Made by a program: the position numbers and the translations under genes. Under the pieces are notes generated by a model. The model saw only the letters and a program-made list of their open reading frames with translations. It searched no databases and had not been told where the DNA came from. A stretch of 64,000 bases of DNA from Hydractinia symbiolongicarpus (taxonomy: Eukaryota; Cnidaria; Hydrozoa; Anthoathecata; Hydractiniidae), in contig NC_079875.1 of NCBI RefSeq assembly GCF_029227915.1, positions 13,327,001-13,391,000 on the forward strand, read 5' to 3'. Position 1 is the first letter of the stretch; each line of letters starts with the position of its first letter. Positions 1 through 12,200 of the stretch are shown one piece after another.

Positions 1-1030
1 CTTTTTTTTAATAGGTACATTGGAAACAGCTAGCTTAGCTTTTTTATTCTGTCTTGCCTTGCGGTTGTAGCCCTAGCTAGCCAGCCAGTGCTAAACTTTA
101 TGTGTGATAATAAAAATTCTTACATGCTAGACTCTCAGCTTAAAGCTTTCCAATGAAAATATTATTCTTTTTTATATACTTCGAGATTCGTGCCTGTCAT
201 CATCTTGTGTCCCGATTATAAATTATTTCTTTTGTAGAAAGGCTTTTGGACGTCTACTCTCAGACAGTTTTTGGGATAGGTAGCTACACAGATTAAGAAA
301 CAGTTTCCATATCCTGAAACCTTTTTTGTATAAAAATAAGAAATATATAGTTTCTGAATACAGAAACCAATTTCAGTTTTCCATTTTCTTCATGCTAATT
401 TTGGTTTTTGTACTATAATCTTCTGGCCAATAGAAAGCCCTACCAATAAACTTAAAAATATTATTTGGAAGTGACGGTGTGCTTAAGGGGTTCTTTTACT
501 ACTAGAGTTCTAATCAAATTTGCCCGTCTTAAGCTATTTTACCCCCAGCCAAACCAAAAAACAGTTGCCAAAGTCAGAAACAATTTCTATTTTACAAAAA
601 CAACAACATAAAATCTGGATCCCGAATTCGGAAACTGTTTCTTTTTTTGGAGAGAGTTTCATTATATGGAAAATGTTTCCATATCAGAAACCTTATCCCA
701 GACTACCAGATAATAATTTCACAGACTTTTGGCTGCAGCCCAAAATTTTTCATGAATACAACGCAGTCCCAGAACGTTTTTTTTAACGTTCAAAAAACGT
801 CATTTTGATCATTCAATTAACGATCAAATAACGTACCGTTTGCACATTTAATAACCAGTTTTTCAGGACATCCCGTTTGCACATTCAATAACTACTTTTT
901 TCAGGACGTTCAAATAACGTTTTATTTGTAACGCTCAAGTAACATTACTCTGGTGATTCAAGAAGATGATTATGGAACACATTACAAAAAATATAAATAA
1001 AAAACTTAAATATCAATGAATTAGTATCAG
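1..1030. other. intergenic, repeat-like, no gene seen
   Basis: No supported gene. The short ORF at 520-786 has no recognisable family and sits in sequence rich in CAGAAAC/GGTTTC words, so I treat it as chance. Positions 779-935 are rich in the word AACGT and contain two similar copies of a roughly 45-bp unit with CCGTTTGCACATT followed by TTTTTCAGGAC. Confidence 0.5.
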
Positions 1031-1134
1031 GGTCTATTAGATCTAAAACAGTCTAGATCAGATTGGAAGAGGGTCATTAATATACCCCATCCAACCCATG
1101 CTAGCATGGAAAACCGAGAATGATGATGATGATG
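1031..1134 (+). mobile_element. LINE 3' tail fragment (sense)
   Basis: A roughly 100-bp 3' end of a non-LTR retrotransposon that ends in an (ATG)n tail. It matches the reverse complement of 1293-1400 almost base for base, including CCATGCTAGCATGG, and also matches 15764-15880. Heavy 5' truncation with a simple-repeat tail is typical of LINE insertions. No coding capacity remains. Confidence 0.75.
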
Positions 1135-1292
1135 TGACTACTACTTGATTATGTGTTTATTTTTTTTCAGTTTTTCTTTCTAGTTTCAAACTTATTGAAC
1201 TTTTTTTTAACAAAATATGTAAGAACATCTAACAAAGTAGTTAACCTGAATACACATGCTATGTTGTTATAAATAAAATCTGTAAAATACAA

Positions 1293-1751
1293 ATCATCAT
1301 CATCATCATTCATCATTCTCGGCTTAACGTCCGTTTTCCATGCTAGCATGGGTTGGACGGGGTATATTAATGACCCTCTTCCAATCTGATCTAGACTGTG
1401 TTAGATCTAAACTCAACTTCCTCTCTATCAAGTCTGTCCTTATAACCTCCTGCCAAGTCTTTCTCGGTCTGCCTCTGGGCTTTGCCCCAGGAACTATCAA
1501 GTCTCTACACTTTCTTACCCAATTATCCTCCTCCATTCTTTCCAAGTGCCCCAGCCAATTCAATCTTCTTATCTGGATAACATCTTTAATTCTACAGAGA
1601 CTTAGCCTGCTTCTTAGCTCATCTGAACTCTTTCTGTCTCTCAGACTGGCATTACACATCCACCTAACCATTCTCATATCATTCCTTTCTAAACGGTCAA
1701 GATCTTCCTGCTTCACTGCCCATGTCTCACTACCGAACAACAAATCTAGAT
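1293..1751 (-). mobile_element. 5'-truncated LINE, reverse-transcriptase C-terminal region
   Basis: On the minus strand, 1743-1324 stays open for 139 codons and reads as the end of a non-LTR reverse transcriptase ORF. It has the GSETWAV motif, the LERNDMRMVRWMC block, the LNWLGHLERM block and the GRPRKTW block, all characteristic of the C-terminus of many animal LINE polymerases. The 3' end carries a (CAT)n run on the plus strand, which is the element's (ATG)n tail. Everything upstream of the RT C-terminus is missing, so the copy is dead. It belongs to the same family as 1031-1134, 15764-16108 and 18330-18831. The plus-strand ORF across 1340-1753 is only its shadow. Confidence 0.85.
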
Positions 1752-2769
1752 AAATAAAATATTTTAAAAAATCTTGAATATGCTGTTATCCGCATCGGAA
1801 TCTTTGATTAGAAAAATGGTTATTTGAGGCCTACAGTAAATTCATAGTGTAATTAATAAAAGCCTTTCTTTTAAAAGTATTTACACATAATCAAGAAAAG
1901 AGACAACGACTTTAGTTGTTTTTGTTTATAAGCGCCCAGGGCACCACACGCTTTTTTATAAACAACACAAAACTTTGCCTGAGGCTCGGTGTTTCGGTAT
2001 TATGTTGCGTACGAATTGCTTTTTTTTGACAGATTTGAGCCCGTGTTGCTTATAAAAGCGTTTATTTGTTCGAGTGAACTTGGAAGGAAACCTCCTTGGA
2101 TATAATTTCTCCATGAACTCCATGAACTTTTTACAGAGCCTTGTCTTGATAACAATAAAAAATTGACGTTACAAAAACGTTAAATCGTATATCGTTTTAA
2201 TAACGTCACACTAAAAACGTTAAAAATACGTCATTTAAGCGGTATTTAAAAATCGTTATTTTTATACCGTTTTAAAAACGTATAATTTAGGTTTGTTTAA
2301 AAAACATTGCATTGTTTAGCAATGAACCTTGGTGGTAACAATATAGACTGTCAAAATTCAAAGCACTTTTTATGTGTACCCAGTTTTCCAAGGGTTATCC
2401 AGTTTATGTAAGAAATTTGTCAAATCTCTGAGAAATTAGTAAGAAATTAGTAAAAATTAAGCATTGGCACAAAATCGGCATAAAATCAGCTAAATTTTCA
2501 TAACAAATGGCATGAAATTGGAAGTAAATAGCATAAAATAGCATAAAAATAGGGTGTAAATTGGCATAAAATCATAAATAAAATCTGTGTTTTTGCCCTG
2601 GGACCCCGGAGCTTTTTGTATAATTATGTTACATTTCTTAATTAGTCTGGCTTGTTGACTGAGTGGGCAATTACGTCCTTACTAACCTCGGAATTAACAG
2701 TTTTAGGCTCTAATATTTGTAAAAAATTTCCTGTTTTTTATTAAAAACATACCATTTTTTTATTTTTAG
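1752..2769. repeat. spacer with inverted repeat and AACGT-rich segment
   Basis: No gene seen. An imperfect inverted repeat pairs 1949-1968 (CGCTTTTTTATAAACAACAC) with 2043-2060 (GTGTTGCTTATAAAAGCG). Positions 2163-2283 repeat AACGT/ACGTT many times, like 779-935. Positions 2455-2590 hold a degenerate series of GGCATAAAAT-like words. A splice acceptor at 2762-2769 suggests that FAM219 has an upstream non-coding exon somewhere in this spacer. Confidence 0.5.
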
Positions 2770-2819
2770 GTTAGAATATTACAGATACCAAAACAAAATC
2801 TCTATGTAGTATTTATTCA

Positions 2820-5161
2820 ATGAGTGTGACATCTTTACTAACTGCTACGACAACAGCCACTACAACAAGATCTTCTAAAAATGGCTTAGTAAGTTTTTTT
2901 ATTATCTTTAGAAATTAAACCTGATTATTTGTTAGTCGAAGCCAAAAATATTACAGCGATACAATTTTTTTAAGAAATGTGACCAGCACTGGGTACGCGA
3001 ATTTAGTTAGGGCCCTTAAAATGGCCCTGTTAATGAATTTGTTTTCATGTGTTAACTTTCTAAACTTATGTTGATTCTCTTTTTCTTTTTAATATGTTAA
3101 TGTTACCATATATACAACTTAGGTATATTATATATTTTATTTTGATAAAATTTTGGATTTAACTCTCTTTTTTCATCTTACTATCCACACACAGACTGTT
3201 TCTTGTGTTTTTTTTTAATCTGCAAAGTTTTAATCTTTGTGTATTTCAATGTGGAAATTGATGAAAATCGAACAAATATATACAGCCATAAATACTTGTT
3301 TTTGCGACTTTAAGTGTGAGCATTAATCCTGTAATGTGTTCTAAGCTATGATGATCAAATTTACTTACATTGCTTGAAGCATGTTTTGATATTAAAATAA
3401 TGATCTGAGCTTTCGCAAGGATGTAACCGGAACAATTTAGAAGCATTTCCGAAGTGGAATAAACCTTCCAACATTTGTATTTATTGTTTTCAAGATTGTT
3501 ATTGTTATGGTTTAAATCAATAGCGGCTATGAGTTTCAGATACATTATTTTATAATTAGTTTGTGTTTGTTTTTTGGATGAAGGGGGAAATTTTGCTTCT
3601 TTATCTTTCTAGGTTGCCTGCCATGGCCAACTTTTGTCAACTTTTAAGTTTTTTTTTTTTTTTTATTTTTGTTAAAATTTAGAGTAACGGTTCAGACAAT
3701 GCTCCGCTGTTACGAAACCCATCAGAACTTCAACTGAAACTAGGTAGACTTTAACTTCCACATTTTAGATAATAGTCTGTGAAGGATATCAGTAGGGTAT
3801 TGTTCTCAATATTTTTTCTCCATTCTTTAAGAAAAACAGTTGCAGAAATCAAGACAAGTCAGGGCTGGACCACCAGTTACAAAAAATACGTACGTTTTTA
3901 GTGTTGAATGTATTTAACTCTCCATCGCTTTTGATTGTTCAGTTGATATCATGCAAATCTTTTTTTAGATATAACACAAAAATACGTTCAGTGCATGAGC
4001 AGATGCCACTGGTTTCTAATCGGAATGGGTATATGTTTTTTTTTCATATAAACTTTATGGTAAAAGAGAAAAGAGAATTTTATTTGAAGTTTTAACATAC
4101 TTAAAGCAGGGTAGGTAGTATGGAGACCTTTGCTAATTTTTTACTAAAATCAGAGGAACAGTTCCTTGAATGGTTCAGATTGCTAACTTTGTATTATTTT
4201 CTTTCTAGTGGTTTTGACGATATAAATTTACAAAATAATGAGCATGATAATGATGATGACGAGGATGAGGAGGAGGAGATTGTTATTTTTAAACAGCCTA
4301 GTAAAGGAAAAGCGGTATGTTAATTACAGCAATCTAGGTGGGTCAAGGGGAGCATGCTTCAGTCCGAAAAAAATAATGTTAATCAAAGAAAGAGACTTGG
4401 GCAGTGACTGCATTTGTACAGAGGTTAAAATGACAAAAAATTTACTATATATATTTTACTTTTCTATGTGGATAATAAACATACTAACTTAAAATAACTC
4501 CAGACTATAGTTTTTTTTAATATCCTGAAGCATTTTTGGAACAAGAAAGAGTTTTATTTCGAGCTTTTCAAACCCAAAGGCCCAGGAGAAAACAGCATTT
4601 GCTTCGGTGTGAGACAAAGGGCAAATCAATTTTTTTCAGAAGATTTCTGGAAGAAATGCTGACATAAAAAGCATAGGAGCATACCAAAAAAATCAGGAGT
4701 GTCTTGGGTTTTCTAGTAGAGTCTAGTAGACTTCACCATAAGATTTTTTTATTTGGAATAATTTTCCCTATTCCAGCTTTCCGATTATTCATCCGATTGT
4801 ACAGATCAACTATTACGAGATGGATTCAGGTAACTTTTTAGCAATATCCTTTATTACTGCGAAGAAGTGCTTGTTATTATTCATTCACTGCATAAGAAAA
4901 CTGGTAATAATTCTCGTTTGTGATCGCAGATTTCTTATTTCTGCATGCCTTGGAAAAATCATAATCGTGAAATTTTAAACTGGTATTTTTAATTTTGTTT
5001 TCTTTAAAAATTAGACAAAATTTTTTTTCTGTACCTCTCTATTTCTTTATTCTAGGCTGGATGAATTATCTGATGATGAAGATTTAGACTTGATTCCACC
5101 GAAATCCGCAGACGCGACGTGGTGTTCTTGTGACAGCATGCCTTCCTGTAGTATACAGTAA
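2820..5161 (+). CDS. FAM219: FAM219 family protein, seven coding exons
   Basis: Joining exons 2820-2888, 3683-3743, 3832-3889, 3969-4028, 4209-4314, 4777-4829 and 5056-5161 gives one open frame of 170 residues with GT-AG introns and matching phases throughout. The C-terminus is diagnostic: LLRDGFRLDELSDDEDLDLIPPK, then a short cysteine-containing tail ending SIQ. This is nearly the vertebrate FAM219A/B tail (LLKDGYRLDEIPDDEDLDLIPPK, ending HIQ, recalled). The middle has the family's LQLKLEK segment and an acidic run of D and E encoded by 4209-4314. Vertebrate FAM219A is about 185 residues, so the length fits. The family has no assigned biochemical function. The first ATG follows a splice acceptor at 2768-2769, so the first exon also carries 5' UTR. 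Exon 1 is Thr/Ser-rich and not conserved, so the start is the least certain part. Confidence 0.87.
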
Positions 5162-6608
5162 CATTCCTCTGCTTGTTTCGTCGGGTTTTTTCTGTTTAAG
5201 CAAAATAACAAAGAAGGCTGCAACTTTTTTTATATAAGAAGGCTGACAGTATAGGTACTTCAACTGCTAAAATATGGCGAGAGTACTGAAAAAACTTTTT
5301 AAGGGTATAAAACGTGGGTCAGGATTAGGCTGCTCCCCACCCATCCCCCAAAAAGGTGTTTACCATAAAAAAGCGTGTGTGTTGAGTCGAGATTTTTATA
5401 CAGTATGAACACAGCTAAATCCCACTAAATTCTTTTTTACATATTTGATACGTCTTTACAAAATATCTTCGTAACATCCTTTCCTTCTAAAATGTATAAA
5501 ATCCAAAATACGGAATGGACGTTTTAATGTTTGTTCGGCCCACAAACCCTAAAACATTTTTAGATCTGTAGCCACTTTGTTATAGGCTTGTAAAATTTAC
5601 ATATTTAATACGTCTTTGCAAAATATCTTTGTAACAACACAGCTTTTACTGGTCCTTTCTGTCAACGAATTTAGATTTTATGGTATTTTTTAAAATTAAG
5701 AACATTCCCGCTTCACTAGGTTTTATTTTTTCATAAAAAGTCGATCGACAAGCTCACAAATGCTAAATTCCAGGTTTATACATGCTTTCAACGTAGCCTG
5801 ATTTTTTACTGCGTTTTCAGAAATAAATTTACGTTGTTTTGTTTTGTAGGTATTTTAACATTTTTAAGATTATTTTGTAAATAATGTCGTTTATTTTGTG
5901 CAATACAATTTATCAGAATTTTCAACTTTTTGTCATCACTGTGGATTATTTTTGCTGATTCAGCAAAAACATTCAGTTGCTGATAGTACTTTTTTCGTCT
6001 AAATATTTACAGGTAGAAATTTTAGTAAGTCGAAAAATGGCGAATAAATTTTTGTGGCATATTTTTAACATTTTTCCAAAACATATTTGCGGTGTATTTA
6101 GGTGTTGACTATCTTTTGCTTAAGCAAGTTTGCAATCAGTAAGAAAAAATGTTTGCACATGACCGCAGGTCCGTTCCCACAAGTAGAAATTTCTATATTT
6201 GATTTACGCAATTTAAACTTACCAAAGTTTACTTCTCAATATCTACGGCGGACGTAAGAATTAGGACCTTATGTTTTTTGGTTAAATCCAAACTCTTAGC
6301 TGTGATTATTGTTTGCTGACGTCAGTATGACTGTTTTCATGATGTTTTCGCATCTCGTTAGTTATTCCGTATTTCCGGCATTTCGCAGGGACTAGCTTTG
6401 TCAGTTATAAAAGTTTCTTCCTAAGCGCCACCTTCGATTTTAAGTGCGATTACCTAATTGAGGTCTACTTTTGTCTGAAAAGGTTTCATTCTCCGTAACG
6501 CAATGCTGGGGTTAAATGCTCCTGGTGTCAAAAGCTTAAACCCGATTGCAGATTATCTTCTCCTCGTCATAGACAGTCTTAAGTGAGAGACGCAGGAAAC
6601 AGTATCCT
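5162..6608. other. intergenic, no gene seen
   Basis: The proximal part probably contains the FAM219 3' UTR. The rest is AT-rich with no long ORF, RNA gene or recognisable element. Two copies of a short phrase (ACATATTTGATACGTCTTT at 5439 and ACATATTTAATACGTCTTT at 5598) mark a local direct duplication. Confidence 0.4.
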
Positions 6609-8055
6609 GCAACCTCGTCCACAGGGCTCTTTTTTACTTTTGATGTTGGGTTGGCGTCGGAAGATTGTGGTGTGCTTATGGGGTTGTACAATTTTTTTGC
6701 AGCTTGGATCTGAACCCTGGAACAGTCCTTAAACTACCCCTTATTTTTAAATCGACGAAAATTAAGGCGTGTTGTTGAAGATTTTAAATGCCAATCAACA
6801 TATTTGCTTCATAAGATACGGCGAAAAATAAACGCAACAAGGAACTTACGGGAGTACGCTACGCGAAACCTGTTCTGCTAAGCGTAGCTTGGCCTTGCGG
6901 AAAGTGATAAAAATAAGTTTGGGCGAGCATTTAGACGTTTTAACATCCTCGTCCTCAGGGAAAAGATCCGTGGTGTCGAGGGTAGACATTTTAATATTAC
7001 CTTTTGGCAAGAAGCACGGTGTTAATGATGCAAATGAGCATGTTAAAGGGGTACTCCAGTGAAAATATCATATTTTAACAAAATGTTATTTTGATAAGAC
7101 AATACATAAATATGTCAAAATAAACCTTTTACAATCGTTAAAAATCTTTATTTATACCTTAATCGGATCTTTAAACATCTTTAATTTTAAATAAATTTGC
7201 AAGGTCGCGTAAAGTCAAGAGGACTAGGTCCGAATAAGTAAGCACACATTCTAAAAGTTTGTTTTCTTACTGTTTACATTGTTCGTTGATAAGACGTCTT
7301 GTAATAATGACGAAGATTATAACTTAGAAAACATAGCATCGGATAATTCTCTTCATGATAAAGACCTTACAAAGCTACAGCAAAAGGACTTCGAACCTCT
7401 TGTGTCTCACAGACGGGATTCTGTGAAAACGTACTTCTTTACACTTCTTTAATCGATTGGTACATCGAAATTTTCGCGGAAATAAACTTTTGCGGACCTT
7501 AGAATTACGTATGCTAAACCTCGCGGAAGGAAATTTTAACAATAAAAATCGAAACTTAAAACACTTAATAATTAGACTATATTTTGACTGAAAGGATCAT
7601 CCTGGGGACGAAGTTGCAATGTTAAGCAAAAATGACAGCTTTTTACTTGATTGCATGTTTGATTTTTCAGGGTAAATAAAAAAAACAACGCGATTATGAA
7701 GTAGAAGTATATTACAGAAAAATACCATTATAATATTTATAAATTCATAATTGAAGAAAATTATATTTCATTGCTTTGCCTGCCGTAATTAATGGGTGAA
7801 AAAATTGCTCTGAAAAAATCGCTTTATATCCCGTAAATACATTAAACCTTCTTCACCCCTAATTAATGGGCTTGGCTGTAGAGAAAGGAGAAAAAAACAA
7901 GATTTGGATCCAAAATAAAAGTAAGAAAAATTGTGTTCAATATCAAATAAAGAAAATACATTAGAGGTAATTTAAGCACTCTCGATCCCAGGACCTGCTG
8001 TCTCTTTTTGCACGTGCAGCGCCGATGAGAGACAAAAATCCCTGGAAACGAGGTT
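6609..8055. mobile_element. nested MITE-like elements with CCTCGTCCNCAGG ends
   Basis: Four copies of one terminal-repeat-like sequence occur in the order plus, plus, minus, minus: AACCTCGTCCACAGGG at 6611-6626, CCTCGTCCTCAGGG at 6947-6960, CCTGGGGACGAAGTTGC at 7601-7617 and CCCTGGAAACGAGGTT at 8040-8055. That order is what one non-autonomous DNA element inserted inside a relative would leave. No transposase ORF is present. A short open stretch at about 7310-7451 has no family I recognise. The superfamily cannot be assigned. Confidence 0.45.
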
Positions 8056-8160
8056 AGTAATTCAAGCAGATCTTGGTTGTTGAGTGGTAAAAACTAGAAT
8101 TTGATTTTAAACTCAACGATTTGAAATCTGTGCGCCGAAAATGAACCACGTGGACTTTTA

Positions 8161-8375
8161 GGTGAATTTTCACTCAAAAACGAACGAATCGGAACGGACA
8201 ATCTGATTGGTTACTTTCACTTGCTGTTCCGATTCAAAATGAAACAAATTTTCTTGTCAACACGAAGGAGAAAAATTATATATAAAAAAAGAATAATTAG
8301 CAGATGGCCAATCAAAAAGTATTTTCCTTGTTCCGTTTCGTTCTGATTCGATTTGCTCTTGAGTAGAAATTCAGC
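8161..8375. mobile_element. short MITE with imperfect terminal inverted repeats
   Basis: The left end, GGTGAATTTTCACTCAAAAA and onward to about 8205, is the imperfect inverse of the right end near 8330-8375 (CTCTTGAGTAGAAATTCAGC). The two arms pair over roughly 40 bp. Flanks are TTTA on the left and TTAA on the right, compatible with a decayed TTAA-type target site. No coding capacity. Confidence 0.55.
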
Positions 8376-8836
8376 TTAACTATCTATGCGGGGGGTCCTA
8401 TGTACGTTTTTGACAGTTAAGGGGAGGGTTGAGCACAGGGGCCAGAAGTAATTCTCCCCTAACAAGTCTTGAAAACGCCGTAGAGCCACTCTGTAAAGAT
8501 ATTGATCATCTTTAAAGATGAACATCAGAAAAGTTCAATAGCTTTTGATTTTGATTTTTTTCAAATATTTAAAAATATAACTTTAAGTAATTATGAAACA
8601 AGTACAACAAACAAAAACAAACATAAAGAACACACACACACACGTAAACAAAATTTAGCTTTAAGGTAATATTCTCGACACGACGTTTAAATGTTATGTC
8701 GAAATTTGCCGCCAATAACGTGATTTAACGCCAACAAAAGTCAGCGCAAAGACGATAATCGCAACAAGGAAACAACAATATCAGAATCATTCGCGGGCGT
8801 GTACAGAATCATCATGGAAAAAATATAAATTAACTT

Positions 8837-9020
8837 CTGTGAGTGTGAACATAATCATCAAAACAGTATCAGATTTTTTTGTTGCAAGTGTGAACATGAC
8901 CATAAGAATAAAATCAGATTTATTTGCCGTAAGTGTGAACAGGATTGCTAAAACAGTCATTTTTTGTTGTGAGTGTGAACATGCCCATCGTAACAATTTC
9001 ATTTTTATTTGGTGCGAGTT
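8837..9020. repeat. degenerate tandem repeat, period about 45 bp
   Basis: The core AGTGTGAAC recurs at 8842, 8887, 8932 and 8972, each followed by a similar ATCA/AAACAGT/CAGATTT segment. A fifth degenerate unit starts near 9013. Spacing is 45, 45 and 40 bp. The two small ORFs that cross it on opposite strands are by-products of the repeat. Confidence 0.75.
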
Positions 9021-9257
9021 ATGCACGAATGGATATATTTTATCGATTTAATAATTTTCTTAGGTATTATAAATTTTTTTCTCAAGTCAGTTCGTAAACC
9101 GCTTTCTTAGCACCAATAATATTTGATCGATGAACAAAGGTGGAGTCGAGTCCTCTATCAGCAATTTATAAATCTCCATCGTCGATGTCATTTATCGCGT
9201 CGCTTTCCGTTTTTTTTATGGAAACCTAATCAAAACAAGAAATCAGATAATTACGAC

Positions 9258-12200
9258 TCATCCTTTGAATACGCATGACTAACACAAGAACAACACGAGA
9301 AGAAGACGAGAAAACAAGAAGTACACGAGAATAACACGAAAAGATAAGAAGTACACGAGAAGAAGACGAGAATAAGGCAAGAAGTACACGAGAAGAACAC
9401 GAGTTTACACGACAAAAAAAAGAAAATACACGACAATAACATCCGCGTATGCTAAGTCAGCACGAGAACAGTACGACTGCACACTAGAACAATACGACTG
9501 CACACTATAATAACACGAGTACAGAAAGAGCTAAAAGTTCAGTAAAACACTTACTTGAGTATTGACACTCGTTCCAGATTCCTTAAGTTCAGGTAAAATT
9601 GGGTTGCCGCTTTTATCCTAAATACAATAATGTATGATTCAGGCCTTAACTTTGTTTTTTAAGCATGGCAAATTGGTAAATTTTGTATCACGACAGAGCA
9701 TTATGAAAATGCACTCTTATTTTTACCAACAAGTGTTTCGAAAATACTTCTTACCTTTTTACACCAGCTACGTTCCATCATGATTCTTATAACACAACTT
9801 CCCATATATGTAAACTAAAATTTTTTACGAAGTTATATAAGCGAGATTTCAGATTTAAAAAAAATAATGAAAGAGATAAATTTATTAAGCTGGAGGTTCC
9901 TTTTGCAAGTTTATTACCAATGCGAATTTTTAGGCGAGGCATTGGTCAGGGGGACACATTACGAACATTTCAATGATCGCAAACAGAAATTTTAGGTCGC
10001 TTAATTAAATTCAATATCTTAGCCTATAATAATTTTTGCCGCGTTTTTTCTGAATCCACGGACCATTTCGGGCCGTCGCGTGGATTGTTCCGTATTGCCG
10101 ACATGGTAAAAAAGTGCAAGTAGAACATTTTCAACGCTGTCTAACTGATGGCTACAAATAAACAAAACCAAAGGCAGCTAAGAATTTTAGCAACGTGATT
10201 CTGTGCAGTCATTTCGAGAAATAGCTAAGAATCGGCCTTTGTACAACTTAAGTAGGGCTTTATCATAAGGCTTAAAATACAAGAAAAAATGCACCACCTT
10301 AGCTATAGGAATGTCTGAACTTTTCGCTCGAAAAAAAAAACACACAGAAATACACAAAAAAACAAAAAATAAATAAATAAATAAAAAACATGGAAGTTTA
10401 AGAACACATCGTCATCATATTTTAATTTAAATCTAACCTCGATTTAAGTATTATTAGGATGAGCTTAAAAAATAATATACAAAAAAGACGATCTTTTATA
10501 GAGAGCTTTCGATGCGTTTTTAAAAATCTTTACAACACAACTTTAAGATCTTAGGAGAATTTAGAGATTAAATTTAAGGAGAAACAAAAACGTATAAAAA
10601 CCATTCAATATATTTTAGATTTGAGGTGAAAGGTTACTAATAACAAAGTCTGACGTTTTTGTGAACACGCAATATTAAATGATAAATACTGCGAAAAAGA
10701 AACGATTGTATGTTGCAGAAATAAATTTAGGAGATTTCAGGAAAAGTCTATATTTGGGATTCTCCTAAATCTCCAGTTATGGAGTCTTTAGGAAATCAAG
10801 AGGACTGACACGAGCAAATGAGTATCATTTGTGGGGAGAAATTATGTTAATCAATTGAACTTTATAAAATCTATGCATTAATGTTACTAATGACAGAAAA
10901 TGTCAAAATCTCCTATTACTTAAATATGACATCATAATTTATGCAGCATTTAAATGTGAATATCTTGAAAATGAAAAGAGCTTTTTAGGCTCTATGAAGA
11001 AGTCAAATATCAATTTATACCTCGGGTTTCCTTTAAATTATTTAGGAAATTTCAGGAATGTCTATAGGTTATCTAGAACATTTCTAGAAGATTTTAGGTG
11101 TGGTCACCCTGTTTAACATACTAACCACGAGTTATTATGTTTTAAAAACCTTCTAAATACTGTACGTTGAAGGTCACTCGTTCAACGAATAAACTTGCTT
11201 AAAAAAAGTGAGCAATTAAAAATCGATCACAAATAACACAGCTTTTAACTTGATAATACCAGGCTTTTAAATAGATAGTAGTGCCGACAAGTAGTAAACA
11301 CTGACTTACAAATTTTGAAAATATTCGAACTTGTCTCTTTTTCTTCCCAGGTTTTTGGTATTCAAACCAAAAACACATAGCTTCAGTGTCCGCATCCCAA
11401 CTTGTGATTTCGTCCCAATTAAATACATGTTCTTGATCCTACAATAGACATCATAGGTGAAGAAGCACAAAACATTTACAAACTTAACACCGTCCACCCT
11501 AGATGAAAAAATAGTAATTTAATTTCGGCCCACATTTATAGGTACAAAGATCCACAAACTTAACTAAAAACACATTCTACCTAAGAATCAAAAATTAGGC
11601 ATACCTCTGGTATACCATCTGTTGAACAGGCGTTTAGCGACATATGTGTTATGCTAAACGTCACAATCACATGTCCTTCTTTCCGAGCGTCGCATTTGCA
11701 GTGTGGAAATTTGACAGTACCATAACCCACTAAAGTGCGAGCAACATCCAAAAACTAAAATAATTGAAACACTTAATTTAATTTCATTTAAAATTTCTAG
11801 TATAGAGTTTGGCATAAACGAGACGGGTGTTGTTGACTCGATTTACATCATAACCAGTCTTTTATTACATCATAAGAAATTTCACTAAAAACTTTAATGG
11901 TCTGAAATTATTGACGTTCAGTGATGCGTGTTTTCAGGATTATAGACCTACTGTGTGTATTACTTCACAAGTCGCACGTGAAACAGAAATGCAAAACTTC
12001 ATTGCAACTTGACAGTTGTTTTTCACACAACTTTCTATTTACTTTATTTGCAAAAAAGTAACACATCAAGGCTATAACAAAACATGTAAACTTAGAAAAA
12101 TAGAAAAAAATAACTAGTCATTATATAAAAAAATTCAGATTAACTGAAAAATATTTTAACAAAGAAATCCTGAGTGTATTTTGATTAATCCTGTCAAAAT

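Noticed and set aside
1340-1753. 137-codon plus-strand ORF
   Set aside because: It is the antisense shadow of the LINE reverse-transcriptase C-terminus on the minus strand.
9251-9442. 63-codon Cys/Ser/Phe-rich minus-strand ORF
   Set aside because: Translation of the low-complexity ACACGAGAA repeat; composition follows the repeat.
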